The notes: generated from the letters alone by a model not told the origin. 64,000 nt of DNA from Lichenostomus cassidix (GCA_008360975.2 CM039199.1:2744530-2808529); one strand, 5' to 3'; positions 11,901-26,900 are shown, counted from the stretch's first letter. Numbers and translations: made by a program.

Positions 11901-14900
11901 TTGGATTCCTGGAGCTGCAAAGACACAGCACCAAACCCTAGAACTTGATGTGGTGATTAGTGACTGCCAGAGGGTTGGGTCAGGTGTGGTGTGGTGGCAA
12001 GGGGAGCATTTTCTGATCTCTCACAGGTTTTCTGAGCACTGAAACATCTGAGATGAGCAGAAGGTCTCACTGTACACCCAAACAGTGAGATCTGTCCCTG
12101 GGGCCATGGTCCTGTCTCCAGTGGTGACAAACAGTCAGGGATGTCATGCTGAACTCCCCGTGCCTGCTGCTGTGCAGCTCTGGGGCTCTAGGGAGCTCGG
12201 GATTGTTGATCCAGATGGGAAGTGTCCTTGATGGAGGAGATTGCTCCATGATTGCAAATAACACCAACTTTGGAGGGGGCCTGGCCAGTGTCTGAGCTGT
12301 AGAGCCCAGGAGTGCTGGCGCTGCTGAACAGGATTGAAATGTTGCAGACTGGGTGAGTGTTGTGGGATGTGACATTATGTGTTGTCCCTTTGCCACATCC
12401 CTTTGGGCACCTCTGCTTTTGACTGCAGAGATGGGATGAGCTGATAGAGGTGCTGCTCTGCATCAGCTGGTGTTTAGCTGGGTTCTGAGCAGCCTTTAGG
12501 GGAAGGGAGGGCTCTGTTTCAAGGCCATGTTGGAGCAACCTGGTCTAGTGAAAGGCATCCCTGCCCATGGAACAAGATGAGCTTTAAGATCTCTTCCAGC
12601 CCAAACCATTCTGGGATTTGATGATTCTGTGATGCTTGCCAAGCATTGTCTGAACTAACTCAGTGAAGGGTTGGAGAGGCTACTTAGGTTTAAACCAGAC
12701 ATCTCCTGTGCAAAGGAAGAAAGGGACAGTCCTCTTGTCCTGTGTTTGAGGGGCTGGTCATGTTCTGCAAGGGCCTTACCTCTTAACTATTCTTGCTTTC
12801 ACGTTACTGCTACAGAGATCCCAGAATCATGGAATGGTTGGGATTGGAAGGGACCTTAAAGTTCATCCAGTTCCACCTCCTGCTGTGGGCAGGGACACTT
12901 TCCACTAGACCAGGTTTCTCAGAGCCCCTTTGAACCTGACCCTGAATTTTGTGAAGTAGACCAAAAAAAGAGAAATTGTCATTAAAAGCCAGTTTTTAAT
13001 TCTCCATTAATGTGGAGCAACAGTGATTTAAATTACTTAACTATAATCAGAGTGATTCCAGAAATCAGTGCATATCAGAATTAGGGGGTTTGAGGTTCCT
13101 GTACTGTCTATGGTCATTTTTACACGTGCTTTAATTGCTTTTTGAGGTGATATTAATGAAGAATTAGCATAGCCCTTTTTCCTATTTGAAGAGTTCAGTC
13201 CCATGATTGTCATAAGTGGAATGTCCCTCCTTGGAGGTGTTCAGAACTGGACAGAGCTCTCAGCAGCCACCCCTGCTCTGAGCTGAGGGCTTGGATCAGG
13301 TGATCCTGGTGCTCCAGGTGATCTCCTTCAGCCTCAGGTGCTCTGTAGTTCTGAGATAAGGCAGTGGGAGGAGTTAGGAGAGTATGGAATGGGGTGTGTG
13401 CAGGAATGACATAGATAGAAACACCATCTCAGCTTAGGAAGAAAACCATGAGGGTTATGGTCATTGGGATGAGGGAGTTCAGTGGTTCCAAAGTACATGA
13501 GACAAGATTTCAACTGCCTTTGGCACTGCATGGATGCCAAAGAAGACAACCTCCTTCCAGGATTCCAGGATTCCAGGAATCCAATTTCTTTGGGAAACAA
13601 GGTGACCAGAGCTCAACTTTGCTTGTTTTCCCTGACCTAGGAGCAGGATGCAGGAGTGAGCAGGCTGTCAGCTGCTCCACATCCTGTCACAGGCACATTC
13701 TGAGCTGTGCCTTGGTTCCCAGCACTGCGTGGTCTCAGACCTGGGGAAAAGTCTGGACACAAAATGTGCTTTCCATTGATTTTATGGGTGGGTGCAATGT
13801 GCTGGGAAAAGGGGACTTGAAATTCAGCAGCCACTCTAAGCATACTGTCATTTATCTCAAAGCACACTGTGATTTGGAGGCCTTCAAAGAGTGCCTGGTT
13901 ATCTTATTCATGCGTTTAGTGTGTGGGATTTGGCTTTTGTTTGGCAAGCAGATGCTTCTGGGAATGAGGTGGGAATCTCAGTATGGAGCAAGGCAGACAC
14001 TGGAAGTTGGTGAGAAAACAATTTCATTCAGACTGAGGGTTGGGTTGTCTTTGGCAGAGTGTTGTAGTGTAACTGCTGATGTGGTTTGATATCTCTCTTT
14101 GCTTTTCTTCTTGCTCCCAGAGTACTTTGGATTGCATGCAGGTACTGCTATAATCCTGTCAAACAGGACATTTTCCCCTCTGTCCTGACTTTGACAGTTG
14201 CTTGATATCCTTGTTTCAACTATACTCTGGAAAAGATTGCAAGAGTGACTGCCAAAAAATAAATGTAATTAAAGGAACTCCCACTACGAGTTTGATGGAG
14301 CAGCTGCTTTTCTCTTGAAGTGCTTTGCTTTCATGACCAATTAGAGTTAGGAGCTTCTTTTTTTGGCACTTCCAGATTTTTAGAATTGTCCAGCTGTGTG
14401 TTCCTTCTCCACGTTTAAATGTCTTTTGGGAAATACTTGCAGTCCAAGAGTGAAGGGTTTCATTCAAACCCCAAAGGCAGTGGTGACTTCACTGCAAATG
14501 AGTGTCATGGAGAAGAAGACAGGTCGTGGTTGCTTTGTTATTGGGTGGAAGATGGGAAGATTGTGGATAATAGTTTTCCCAGAAGAGGTAGTAACTAATG
14601 AAGTTCCAGCCTGGGAACTGTGCTAGCTGTCCTGTTCACAGATGATTTGGAAAGAAGGCTGGTATAGAAATGCTGGGGTTTGTAGCTGGTAGAAAACTGC
14701 TTTAAAACCTTCCAGTCTGGCAGGGATTTCAGGAGGAATGGAGAGATGAAGTGCAGGTAACACTGACTGTTCAAAGGCACATGGAGGAGAGGGAGAAGGG
14801 GCTAAACATGCCCAGTGGTGGGCTCAGAATTCCCTGCTGGGCCAGGAGGTGCAGGGTTGGAGATGGGGGATTTTTAATAAAAATATCAGCTGCAAGTCTG

Positions 14901-17900
14901 GTCAAAAAATCAGGTGAAATGTTGGGAACTCTCAGTAAAGGACTTTATTGGGGTATGCCCACATCCTGTGGAAGTTGCACCCACATTGATGTGGAGTTAT
15001 GGATGTTCCTTTAATTCCTTTGGCATCAGCCCTGCTTTTAGCAAGAACTTGGACTGCAACCCTGTAGAATTCCCTTCTAGCCAATTGTGGATTCTCTGAT
15101 CTCAAAAATACATCGCAGAAGATATGGAGAAAGGGAACAAGGGACATCTGAAAAGAGAGCATGAGCTGGAGAAGTGGAACAGACCAGACAAGAAGGAGAA
15201 TGTCTTAGAGGATGGGGCTGAGCTGGTGGTGGTTGGGTGTGGAAAATCAGTTCTTGAATTGGTTGTTAAACTGACCCCACCAAGCTCTGCTCCTGCTCTT
15301 GCAGCCTCTTCTGGAAATCCAGTCCCACTTGTGGGAGGCTCCTCTTTCTCCTCATTTTGGGTTGTGCATAGACACAGAAATCTTCTCTGTGTCTAGAGCT
15401 TGATTCCAGCTGGTTCCTTGAACCTCTGGGCCACATCCTCCCCTTCCTTATCCTCTTGCCCCCCAGCACTGCCCTGGAAACCTGCTGCTTCCCAGCTGTC
15501 TGATCCCCTGCAAGTAGCTGCTAGAAGTACATGTTGTGTATGATGTGGCAGTAGTACTTAAAGGGATGTTTGCATGTGCTTTGGAATAACAGATTTAAAA
15601 GACACCTGACTAATTAGGTGTCTTAGAATTAAACTGTGAATTATCCAGGCTGATGGCTTGGCCACCAGTGTAAATGGATTTAAACTGTGGTGTATGGATT
15701 TGCAGGACAAGGTGCTATTATGAGGCTGTTAAACACAATATCCAGATGCATCTGCTGGCTCATGTCTCCAGAGAAAACAGGAAATCCCTCTCTGGTCCTG
15801 CAGTCATTCTGTACCTGGCTGTTGTCGTAGGCTGTGTCCCAGGGTGGGATCAGGGATGGATGTTGAACTTGAGGAAGCTCTCCTTTGATCCAGTGCAGCT
15901 GTTCTTACTGCTGAGAACATTTTCTATTCTATTTAGATGTAATGTGTAGGGGAGAAGTACCTATGTGAAAAATCCAGACTGTAAGTAAATTCAAAATAAC
16001 GGCAGGAGAATCCTGAGCAACATGACTTAAGAAACAAGGAGTTGTTTCTGAGCGAGTGAATAACACAGACACGTCTGGAAGTTACTCCTGGCATCTGATT
16101 TCAGTTCAGACACAGTTCTTGCCAAACTTCAGAGACTTCACCAGGCTTTTCTTAAAGCCTGAGAGCACCTTTGGACATGTGGAGGGAACAAGTAATAAAC
16201 TGAAACACCTAAAACACATATGTCACAGTGAAATAAAAACCTATGAGTCTCCTAAATCCTTAGGGAGTGTCTACCAAGGTTTTGTGTTACTCTGAAACCA
16301 CAGAGAGAGTTTTTTCCAGGTCAGAAATGTTATTTTTAGAGCTGCTTAAAAACCCAGACTGTGTCACGTAATATTTCAAGGTGTCATTTATTTTTTGAGT
16401 TGGAAGGAGAAAAAATCACTTCGAACACATTTTGTGGAATGGAAAATTTTGAAGAGCGCAGTGCAGTCATCTGTTTTGGTGCATCTTACCTACAAAAAAA
16501 CTGAGAGGAGGGAAAGGAGCAGTTGCAATCACCTGGGGACTGATCTGCCTACAGCCTGGAGGAATATGGGGATGTGTAAGGACAGCCAGGAATCAGCAGT
16601 ATTTTGTAAGGGGAAGTTCTAGAGATGGTAAAACGAGAATATGGGAAAATACAGATTGTTCTCTAGCAGGAACGTGTCCTTCCCTCTCCATAATATTTCC
16701 CCAAGGCTCCTTGGCACCTCATCTTGCTGAGCTGTAGCTTTCTTGTCCTCAGCATGCATTTGCCTGGAGCAAATCCTCCCTGTAGGAGCTGGGGGGAAAG
16801 TGTGTGGGCTTCCCACATCAAAGGAGAGCTCTGTGACATGGGCCAGGGTGCTTTCTGCCCTTCCTAGTGCCTGGAGGAGCCAGGGTCTGGAGGGACAATT
16901 GGTAGTGCTGCCCAAAACTGGGGGGAGGGCAGAGTAAGGTTTTGGGAGCTTGCTGGAGCCTCTTGTGATGGACAAGATTGGGAGAGCAGTTCCTTTTGGA
17001 GAAATGATTTTAATGCTCCAAAAACCTCACAAAGCCTTTTGAATCTTTTTAAGTCTTATTTATCTCTGACTTACCTCATCTGGTCTCATGCAGGGCTGGG
17101 AGAGGATATTGAAGTTCAAACCCAGCATTTTAGGGATAAATCCTAATGGAGTTTGCAGCCAGCTTCCTCAGAGATAATGAGCCTCAGCTTTTCAAAGATA
17201 ACTAGAGGTGTGAAGCTGCCAGTTTCCAATGCCTGTTCCTGGGCAGGGCATTTAAAAGCATCCTTTAGCTCCTTGAAGTCTGGGAAGTGATGCAGCAAAG
17301 GCAAATCCTGTTTTGCAACCTCAGTGTTTCCACAGGGCTTTGTTCCTCACCTTGTTCTCTCCTGGCAGGCCCGAGTGAAGGACCTGGAAGACCAGTGTCG
17401 CAGTCAGACCGAGCAGTTCAGCCTCCTGTCCCAGGAGCTCCAACAATTCCGGCTTCAAACAGGAAAAATCGACCTGCTCACCTCCACTCTGGTGACTTCA
17501 GAGCTGCCCCTTGCTCTGTGCAGCTCCACCCCGCAGCCCCGCTGGGAGAAGGGTAATTGCTGGACATGCCTGAGGGGCTTTTGACAAATGAGTTGATATT
17601 TATGTAAATGAAAAGGGTTAAAAGAGATAATGCAAACGTCTGGTGTAATTTTGGTATCTGTGTCTCTGTTGTAAATGCTTTTGGGTCATTTTGTAAAGAG
17701 AACTTGGTGTTTCTGTGGGTAAGGAGAGCCCAGGGTGTCTGGTCTGTTGAATGAGGCATGTTTGTAGAGACTTGGGCTGCTCCCTGGGATGCTCATTGCT
17801 GATCCTGTATCCTGCCTGTGGCTGTAACTAATGGACAGCTGATTTTATTGCAGAATCAGCTGTTCCTGGCTTGCTCCCTCACCAGAGCACAAAGAAGGTT

Positions 17901-20900
17901 CACAATGAAGGGAATGATGATCTGGAACCATCCCAGCGGGGGCCAGACACCACCATGGGCTCCCCAGCTGCTCCCACCAGTGCTCAGAAACAATCCAAGA
18001 AAGGGGAATCTCTGTCCAGCTCTTCAAAATCAGAATCCATGCACAACAGCCCAAAATCCTGCCCAACTCCAGAGGTCAGTATGGGAGTTCCCTTTGCTTT
18101 CCAGCCAGAAGGGAGTAAGTGCATTGCTGAGAGCACCAGTAAAGTTGCATTCATTCCCAGTAAGATCACATGCATTCATCAGTAAGATTGTATGTATTCT
18201 CTTCTGGCTGCCTGAAGAAAATTGGAAAAACAAGAGAAGAGCTGTAGGAAAACACTGAAATTACCTTGGAGCCCATGTCTGTAAAGCTCATTTGAATACA
18301 TTGCTAGGCTTGAGGAAGGAAACAACTGGTTAGACAGTGCCTAGGAGCTTGGAGAAGGAGTGGGATGGGAAGTGTGAGATAGCTCTTGCTGAGCTTCTTG
18401 TGGCTTCTCAGCTGCCAATAAGATGCATAAAGGCTACAAACTGGCATTTTTAGCATGGGCAGATACTGTGTCCAGACTATTTTTGGCCTTGAGCTGTGGT
18501 TGAGAAACTCAAACTTCTTATCTGGTGTTTTTAGTTACTAAGATTTTACTTGGTAAAAGAAACCATGAGAAGATGCCAAGTTTGTGCTAAGAGGGATGGA
18601 ACTAACAGGGCTTTGCTTGTTTGTGTGTCACCAAGATCTCCTCAATGGTTGTTGCTTCTCTTCCCCAGGAGCCCTTTTGTGGTGATGTTTTTCACCAGAG
18701 CAGGGGTTGATGCTGTCTGCTGTGCATCACTTGAGGGGACAGTTTAGGGCTGAGCAGTGCTGTGAGCAGGGCTGGGTGGGATGGCCTGGGGGGCACCTTT
18801 TGCTGTTTAGGAGTTTCCTGAGCACTCAAACCACTGAAGTGCTGAGGTGCCCAGATGAGGACACCCACAACAAAGGGCTGCTGCAGTGCCAGGCAGAGCC
18901 TCCAGCAGTGTAAGAGCTCTGGGAAGTGCCGTGGGCAGAGACAAAGTGAAGGTCACACCTGGAGAAGAACAGGTATGGAACTGTTAGCAATTCTGTAGCA
19001 GCAGAAATGCCAACTTTTTAGTTCAAGAGAAAGCTTGGACTAAATGCCTCCCTGGAGAGATAAGTGCCTGGATCAGTGTGGGATCCTTGGAAAAGAGACA
19101 CTGTCTGGAGTGTTTGACTTCCACAAAACATAGTTCTGGGAACATCCCAGGCTACTAAAAGCCCTGTAACATTTGGGTGTTAGAGGTGTTTTTTCTCCAA
19201 GGACATGGGGCAGGATTGCATTACAAGGAATACAGTACCTTGAAAAGATGCTCTGAACTATTTCTGAGATTAATTCTGGCACTTCATGTATTAGGAAAAA
19301 TGCTTTTTGTTCTGTGCCTGCAGTGGGTCTACATCAAAAATACTTTTGCCTTGAGGTCTCCTTTAAAAAGGCAGCTTGAATTGGTTCATTGGCACCAATT
19401 TCAGACAAGCCCCAGGGAGTGCTTTGCCTCAAGAAGTAGAGTTGCATTATACAACCCATTGCCACTGGATGTAAAATCCAGAAATTTCACTGGAATCAAA
19501 AAAGCTGAGAGAACTTTCTCAAATGTGCATCACCAGTAGGCACCAAATGCCTTGAGGATGCAGCCTTCATCTTGGGAAGTGCAGAAGGAGCTGCTGGCTG
19601 GAATGGGAGAGGCTGTAGCAGGAATAGGGAGCTTCCTGCCCTGCCTCTTGTACTTTTTTATTCAGCATGTGCTGTTAGCAGAGCCAACTAAAACCAAAAA
19701 TTTCAACCAAAGCTCTGTCTGAAGCACACAGACATCATACAGAAAATTTACAGGTGTTGGAGAGCACAGAAACAGTTAAAGACCTCAACATCCAGCAGAG
19801 CTCCTTTGTTCAGGTTGACATTTGTGTTGCACACAGGGACAAGTACCATTTAGAGGTAGCAAGAAATCAATATAGTGAATTATGGCTGTGTGGGGTGGAA
19901 GAGGTCTCCAGAGCCTCTAGTCCAATCTCCTGATCCTGTGGGACTGTCACCAGCACTGGATCAGTGTGGCTGTGGCTTTGCTGAGCTGAGGCTACAGGTT
20001 CTTCAAGGATGGAGATTCCCCAGCTCAGTGGGATCTGTTCCCAAGGCTGCATCACCCACCTGGGCAAAGAGTTTTCCCTAATGTCTGACTGGAAGCCCTG
20101 AAGCTCCAGCTTGGGACTCTTATTACTACTTCCTCACATAAAAAGTCATTCTTACAGATGGTCCTTAGTGCAGAAGCCAGACTGCCACCAGCCACGAGCT
20201 TAGAGGATGTGTTCACTGTGTACAAACACTTTGAGAGTTCATTTACTCAGATCCTTGTCTTTAACACTTTCAGGTGGACACTGCAAGTGAGATGGAAGAA
20301 TTGGATGTGGACAGCATCTCCCTCATGCCAGAGCCAGGCAGCCAAGGCCCTGCAAAGCTCCAGGTGTTCTTAGCCCGATACAGGTACTGAGGGATCATTG
20401 CTTGTGCTCTGTGAAGTTACACAGGTTATCCATACTTCCCTACTTCACACTTCTCTAGGATTCACCACTGTTAGGAGTGGATAATACTAGGTTAGGCTTT
20501 GTATTTTATTTCTCCATGGGATTTTCACTCTGGGAGAGCTGGGGGTGTGTAGCCTGAAGAAGAGAAGGCCCTGGGGAGACCTTAGAGCTATTTCCAGTGC
20601 CTAAAGGGGCTCTGGGGGAGCTGGAGAGGGACTTGGGACAAGGGATGGAGGGACAGGACACAGGGAATGGCTTCCCACTGCCAGAGAGCAGGGAGAGATG
20701 GAATATTGGGAAGGAATTGTTCCCTGTGAGGGTGGGCAGGCCCTGGCACAGGGTGCCCAGAGAAGCTGTGGCTGCCCCTGGATCCTTTGAAGTGTCTAAG
20801 GCCAGGTTGGACAGGGCTTAGTGCAGCCTGGGACAGTGGAAGGTGTCTCTGCCATGGCAAGGGGATGGAATGAGGTGCACTCTAAGGTCCCTTCCAACTC

Positions 20901-23900
20901 AGACCCTTCCATGATTGAATATTTTTAGACCTGTTATTTCCTGTACAGTCCAGGTTTAGCTCAACAAAAGCACATTAAACGCAGTAGCTGTTCAGTGAAT
21001 AGCACTGTGTGAAACTTTCAATATTGTTCTCTGTTGAAAATTACTTTGACTTGACATATTCCTTCAAATGTGTATTTTTTTCAGAATAGTGCAAGAAATT
21101 TTCTCCAAGAAATCTTATTCTAACAATTAAGAAAATTTTGGTTTAGAATTCCTGAAATTTCTGGCCAAAATCTTTGTGAATGTAGTTGTTAAGGGACAAA
21201 AGAAAATGCGCAGAATAAACTCAGATTTTTTTTATAACTGTTGCTGTTCACTGAGCCATCATGGTCAAGCCCAAATTGCTACAGTTCAAAGTGTATTATT
21301 ACCTATCTTCAGCTTTTACATTGGGGATTGGGAGGAAGAGAACTGGGATAATTCCATCCTTGCAAGGAGCACATCAAATGTGATCAGTGTCTTTGTGTCA
21401 ATCTTGGGCCCATAAGGTCTCAGTGAGATCACCGAGAAGTAAACAGTGCTTTGGCATGATGAAGTTCCTTTTGAGGGATAAAGAGCAGCAATTGGTAGTA
21501 GGTGTTTGTAAAGATAAAAGGTTTTTCATGAGGACTTTTCCTGTGAAATGAGACCCTCTGATTAGTTTGAGGATCCCTGGCTAGGCAGGTTAGAACTGCC
21601 TGGAGTCTAAGCCAATGTATTTCTGATTTTCTTGCTAGTGAAGTTTTTGGAGAGCTGTTTAAAATGTGGGGTTAGAGCAGGAGGAGACCCCACAGCCTCT
21701 CTGTGCAACCTCTTCCAGTGCTTGCTCAACCTCAAAGTAAAGAAATTTTTCCTCAGATTCAGGTGGAATTTCCTGTTTGTTTGTGCCCATTGCCTCTTGT
21801 CTTGTTGCTGGACAGCAGTAGAAAGAGTCTGCCCCCCTCCTGTTGACACCCACCCTTAATACACCTGTGCATTGATAAAATCCCCTTTCTCTTGGCTCTT
21901 CTCCAAGCTGAACAGGCCCAGCATTCTCAGTCTGTCCTCAGAGAGAGAAGCTCCAGTCCCCTCAGCAACCTCATATCCCTGTTCCTTTGGATGGCACAAG
22001 GCATCAGTTCTGCTCCTCAGAATTACCTGTTATTAAATATTATTATATGTAAACTGCAGTCTTGATCTTTGTGGAATTTGCTGCTTGCCAAAGTTGATGC
22101 ATTCCCAGTGAATTGAAAGCTTATCAACATCACAGCAAGAATATGTTGCTGGGAAAGTTCCTACACAAATTAAGTCTTCCAATTGTTAATATTTCAGCTA
22201 CAATCCTTTTGATGGACCTAATGAAAATCCAGAGGCAGAGCTTCCACTGACTGCTGGAGAATATATTTACATCTATGGAGACATGGATGAAGATGGCTTC
22301 TTTGAAGGTGTGTTTTAGTCAAATGAAATGTGTTTGAACTGCTGTGGAGAGTTGATCTCTCTGTCTCCCCAGAAAGAGAGAAATTTAGTGAATCTTGAAA
22401 CCTCAGGGTAAAGGTTTTCTGTGCAAAGTTAGTTTGTTAGAAGGAAGAACAGATTCTGTTGGAAAAGGCTTTATTTATGTCATGATAAAGTTAATTCTAA
22501 ACCATGAAATCCTGGTCTAGTAATTTTGATGGGAATTTTGCCCTTGCTTTTCAGCAAACTCCAGGTTTCATCCCCTATGGTTTCAACCCCCATAGGGTTC
22601 CTCCCTCACCATGCAGAAGAACATGTTCAGCCCCTTTTGCAGATGGGCTGTTTCCCTGTTTCCCTCTTTCCAGTGGCTGTAGTGAGCCAGGGACTGCAGC
22701 AGCTGATGAGCTCCATTGCCTCATGCTCTTTTGGCAGAGAAGGGATAAAAGAGCCAACCCAGACTACAGCTGTGACCCTTGCTGGTGTCACACAGTGTTT
22801 GTTTGGCCCCTTTGCAAACATGATCCTGGTTGATTAAGAGGTGGATGGAATTGAAATGAAGATTTGTGGGTCATAAATCTGTGCTGAGGTTTCTTTGTGG
22901 AGCCACTTGCTTAAGGGATGATGGTTCTGATTTTCCTGAGGTGCTTTGCAAGAGCTGAGACAAATGCATGTGTGTTGCACTGCTTGCTCTGTGACTGCTC
23001 TGCCTCATTTTTCTTTCTTTCTATTCCCAAGCTTCCCATTTATTTGTTTGTTTATTGTTTAAAGAACAAAAAGGTTATTCTTTACTAACCTTTTCTGCTT
23101 TCCCTGCATTCAGTTGATTTGCTGTAGGTAGAGTTTGGAAGGGGGAAGGCAGTGCAGTCCCTATGTGCTGCTCATTTGTGGTTTGATGGGTCTGCACGGA
23201 CCAAATGCTGTTTATCTGTTGTCCCCACAAGTGGTTTTGGGACACCTTTAGTACAGGAGTTAACTGAAGGAAGGAGGGAGCTGAAAAGAAGGCCAGAGCT
23301 AAATACAGAGCTGGAAAGATGGACTTTCTTGAGGAAGTGCTGCAAACCCCAGGTCTGTATGGCTGGGAGAAGACATAAAATCATCTATCCGCATAGTTTG
23401 GGAAGGCAAAAAAAAGTTAGTGAGAGAGCTGTGATGAGGAAGAATGGGATAATGAAGAAGGAGAAACCCTTTAGCTAATTACACAGCGCAACTTTCTACT
23501 TAATTGGCTCTGAAACTGTGGAGCAGTGAGTATCCTCACTGTGGCCATTGGGACCTAACAAGGGAAGCCCTAGGAAATCAGGAAACATTGCCAGGAATAA
23601 CCTCCTTGAGATTTTTTCCACTCCTGACTGCAGAGCAGTCGTACCCTGGCATAGATGTTGTCCCGTGGTCCTCACAGCTGGGTTGGAAGGCTCAATGGCA
23701 GGAGCAGTGGTAACAGGTGTCCTGTTTTTTGTTTAGGGGAGCTGATGGATGGCCGGCGAGGGCTGGTCCCCTCCAATTTTGTTGAGCGAGTTTCAGATGA
23801 TGACCTCATGACGTTTCTGCCTCCGGAGCTGAATGATCTCACCCATAGCTCATACCAGGAGAAAAGTTTGGTCAGTGCAAGCACCAGCAGTGGAGATAAG

Positions 23901-26900
23901 AGTGAGTTCTCCATTGAAGAGAGTAGCATCAGTCCGCTGGCCAGTAGAGCAGAAGGAGACCAGGAGGAAGCCGTTAGTCACACAGCAGTGCCTTACCCGA
24001 GAAAACTGACTCTGATCAAGCAGCTTGCCAGAAGCATAGTTGTAGGGTGGGAACCACCTCTTTTGCCAGCTGGCTGCCCAGACATACAAAGCTACAACAT
24101 CTATGTGGATGAAGAGCTCCGTCAGAACGTGAAGAGTGGCCTTCAGACCAAAGCAGTGATAGAGAAGCTGGATTTACACAGCAGGGCTTACCGCGTGTCC
24201 GTGCAGACGGTGACGGAGCACGGCACCTCTGACAAACTGCGCTGCACCTTCTTTGTGGGGCAGGATTTTGGCATGGCACCGACGATGCTGAAGGTCAGGA
24301 GTGTCACAGCCACGTCAGCAGAGGTCACGTGGCTGCCCTGCAACAGCAACTTCAGCCACGGGGTGTATCTCAACGGGCAGGAGTGTGACGTGACCAAGCC
24401 GGGCGTGTATTGGTACACCTTCCGCAACCTGCAGCCCAGCACCCAGTATGTGGCCAAGCTGGAGGCCAGGCCCATGAAGACTCCTTGGGAAGAGGTGCCC
24501 GAGGGGCAGGAGCAGGACTCAGCCGTCATACACTTCACTACCCCTCTAGCAGGTACCAGAGGCCTCTGCACATGGAGAGGCTGCACTCAGCTGGCCCTTT
24601 GCTGGGAGGCCATGGGGCAGAGGGAAGCGAGCTTGGTTAGGTCCCCAAAGCCTGAGGTGCTGCACTGTTTTGGCTTAATGTTTTTCTTCCTTTATTTTAA
24701 AATTTGATTATCCTTTTTGCTTTTGTTTGCTCTGGGAAGACATCCTCTGTGCTGGTTGGAGCAGCATGCCTCCCAGGCAGGGAAGAGCTGGTTTGCTATG
24801 ACCTTGCCTCCAAGAGTTGCTGCATCTTGGCCTCAGCTACTTTTGCAAAGTTCTGTTTTCTGTGCATTAAAGCTTTCACAGAACAAGAGCAGCTTAGAAC
24901 AAGAGCTTCCTCTGGTTCTGTCTGTCATTTCCCAGGATTGGCCTGGCTGTTGTAGTTCAGTTCTGCAGGGACAAGTCTGGCTGGGAGTTTGCTCATTGAT
25001 TCTAACTAGGGTTGAGCTTTATTCTGTAGCCAGATAAGCAAGAGGAAATTGTGTTTGGTCTCTCACAGGCACACCTGATGCTCCTCTGGATGTCCAGGTG
25101 GAAGCTGGTCCCTCTCCAGGTATCCTGGTTATCAGCTGGTTGCCTGTCACCATTGATGCTGAGGGATCTTCCAACGGGGTCCGGGTCACTGGATATGCTG
25201 TGTATGCAGATGGACAGAAGGTACTCGGTGTGCAGGGGGGTGTTGATGCCTTAAAAGCTGGTAAAAATATGAGGCAGAAACAGCAGTATAGGGGAAAAAA
25301 GGGTATTCCCTTGGTTTAATAGGATCCTTTGGTGCACAGCTCGTCAAAGGTGGAAACACACCGAGCAGCACATTGTGTAAAATGTGTATACAATTTATGG
25401 ACCTCACAAATTAGCACATCTACCTAAAATCCCTCAATAAGAATCTTAACAAATGAGGTAATTGTCCTCCTATTCTAATTACCCCCCCACCAAAGTGAGA
25501 CTACAGCCTAGTTTACAAAAACACTTTCCAGAGAGCAGGCTCCGGCCAAGGTTGGAGCCTCTAGTTTTGAGATAGTTATGAATGTTTCATCTTCCCCCCC
25601 AGAGAACCCTCAAACTTAACCAAATATCAGACTGCAGGAGTTATAAACATGTAGGGCTAAGGTACAAGGAGTGTTTGTGAAGAGTACAAGGAAAGGAAAG
25701 GGTATAAAAATGTATAAAAAGGGTATAAAAAAAAAGACAAAAAACCATCAGGCATCAGTGTGGGGCTGCTGCAGGGAAAACACGAAGTGTCAAACCTTAA
25801 GGCATGGAAAGCTGAATCCAATAAGGTGTCCTGAGGAGGCAGTGACAGTCCTTGGCCTGGAAGGAGTGACGTCAGAGAAGGGACATTGCTTGGGCTGTGT
25901 GATGCACACCACAAAAGACATTTGTCTGGATTTTGGAGGTGCTTGTGGAGCAGGACCCTTCAAACAGCAAAACAGGACAGTCAACCTCCTCTGCTTAGCT
26001 CATGCACTGGCCTGATCCTTAGGGAAACAGTGAATCCCTGGGGCATGGAGAGAGCACAAGGACAAGCACACAGCCACCAGCTAGGGCTTTCTCTCAAATG
26101 TGAGGAGTGAGGTGTAGTGATCCATCATAAAGTTGGCATCCCCACAGTGTGGGCAGAAGGGGAGGGGGGGATTCTACCCCTCTGCCTTGCTTAGGTGAGA
26201 TCCCACCTGCAGAGCTTCCTCCAGCTCTGGGGCCCCCAACTTCAGAGGGATGTGGAGATGCTGGAGGGAGTCCAGAGGAGGCCACAGAGATGTTCTGAGG
26301 GCTGGAGCCCCTCTGTTCTGGAGCCAGGCTGGGAGAGCTGGGAGTGTTCACCTGGAGAAGGATCCAGGAAAACCTCAGAGCTGCTACCAGTGCCTAAAGG
26401 GGCTCCAGGAGAGCTGGAGAGGGACTTTGGACAAGGGCCAGGCATGACAGGACAAGGGGGAATGGCTTCCCACTGCCAGAGGGCAGGGTCAGATGGGATA
26501 TTGGGAAGGAATTGTTCCCTGTGAGGGTGGGCAGGCCCTGGCACAAGGTGCCCAGAGAAGCTGTGGCTGCCCTGGATCCCTGGCACTGTCCAAGGCCAGG
26601 TTGAGCACTGGGGCTTGGAGCAGCCTGGGCTAGTGGCAGGTGTCCCTGCCCTTGGCAGGAGGGAATGAGATGGTCTTTAAGGTCCCTTCCTACCCAAACC
26701 ATTCCATGATTCTAACACACCCCAGGGTTCAATACTATTAGTGCTACAGAACATCCAAGAACATTCTGTATTAAAAGTGTTTTATGGTCTTGTGCACACA
26801 TGATGTTGTCTGAAGGAGCACAGTGCAAAACAGAATGATGCTGTGTTGGATAATTGCTCTTTTGTCGTGGGAATGCTTTTTCCTCTACACAGGTCAAAAA

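Larger units (their letters stand above)
11324..14120. other. TSPOAP1 intron with CR1 pieces
   Basis: Holds three CR1 remnants (about 12515-12632 sense, 12820-12945 antisense, 13215-13360 probably sense) and otherwise unremarkable sequence. The next exon is the micro-exon. Confidence 0.6.

Noticed and set aside
20597..20821. Repeated small frames of the type [18 protein letters not shown] (also near 3.5, 26.4, 39.5 and 50.2 kb)
   Set aside because: At first sight a recurring small protein; it is the translated 3' region of CR1, on either strand.
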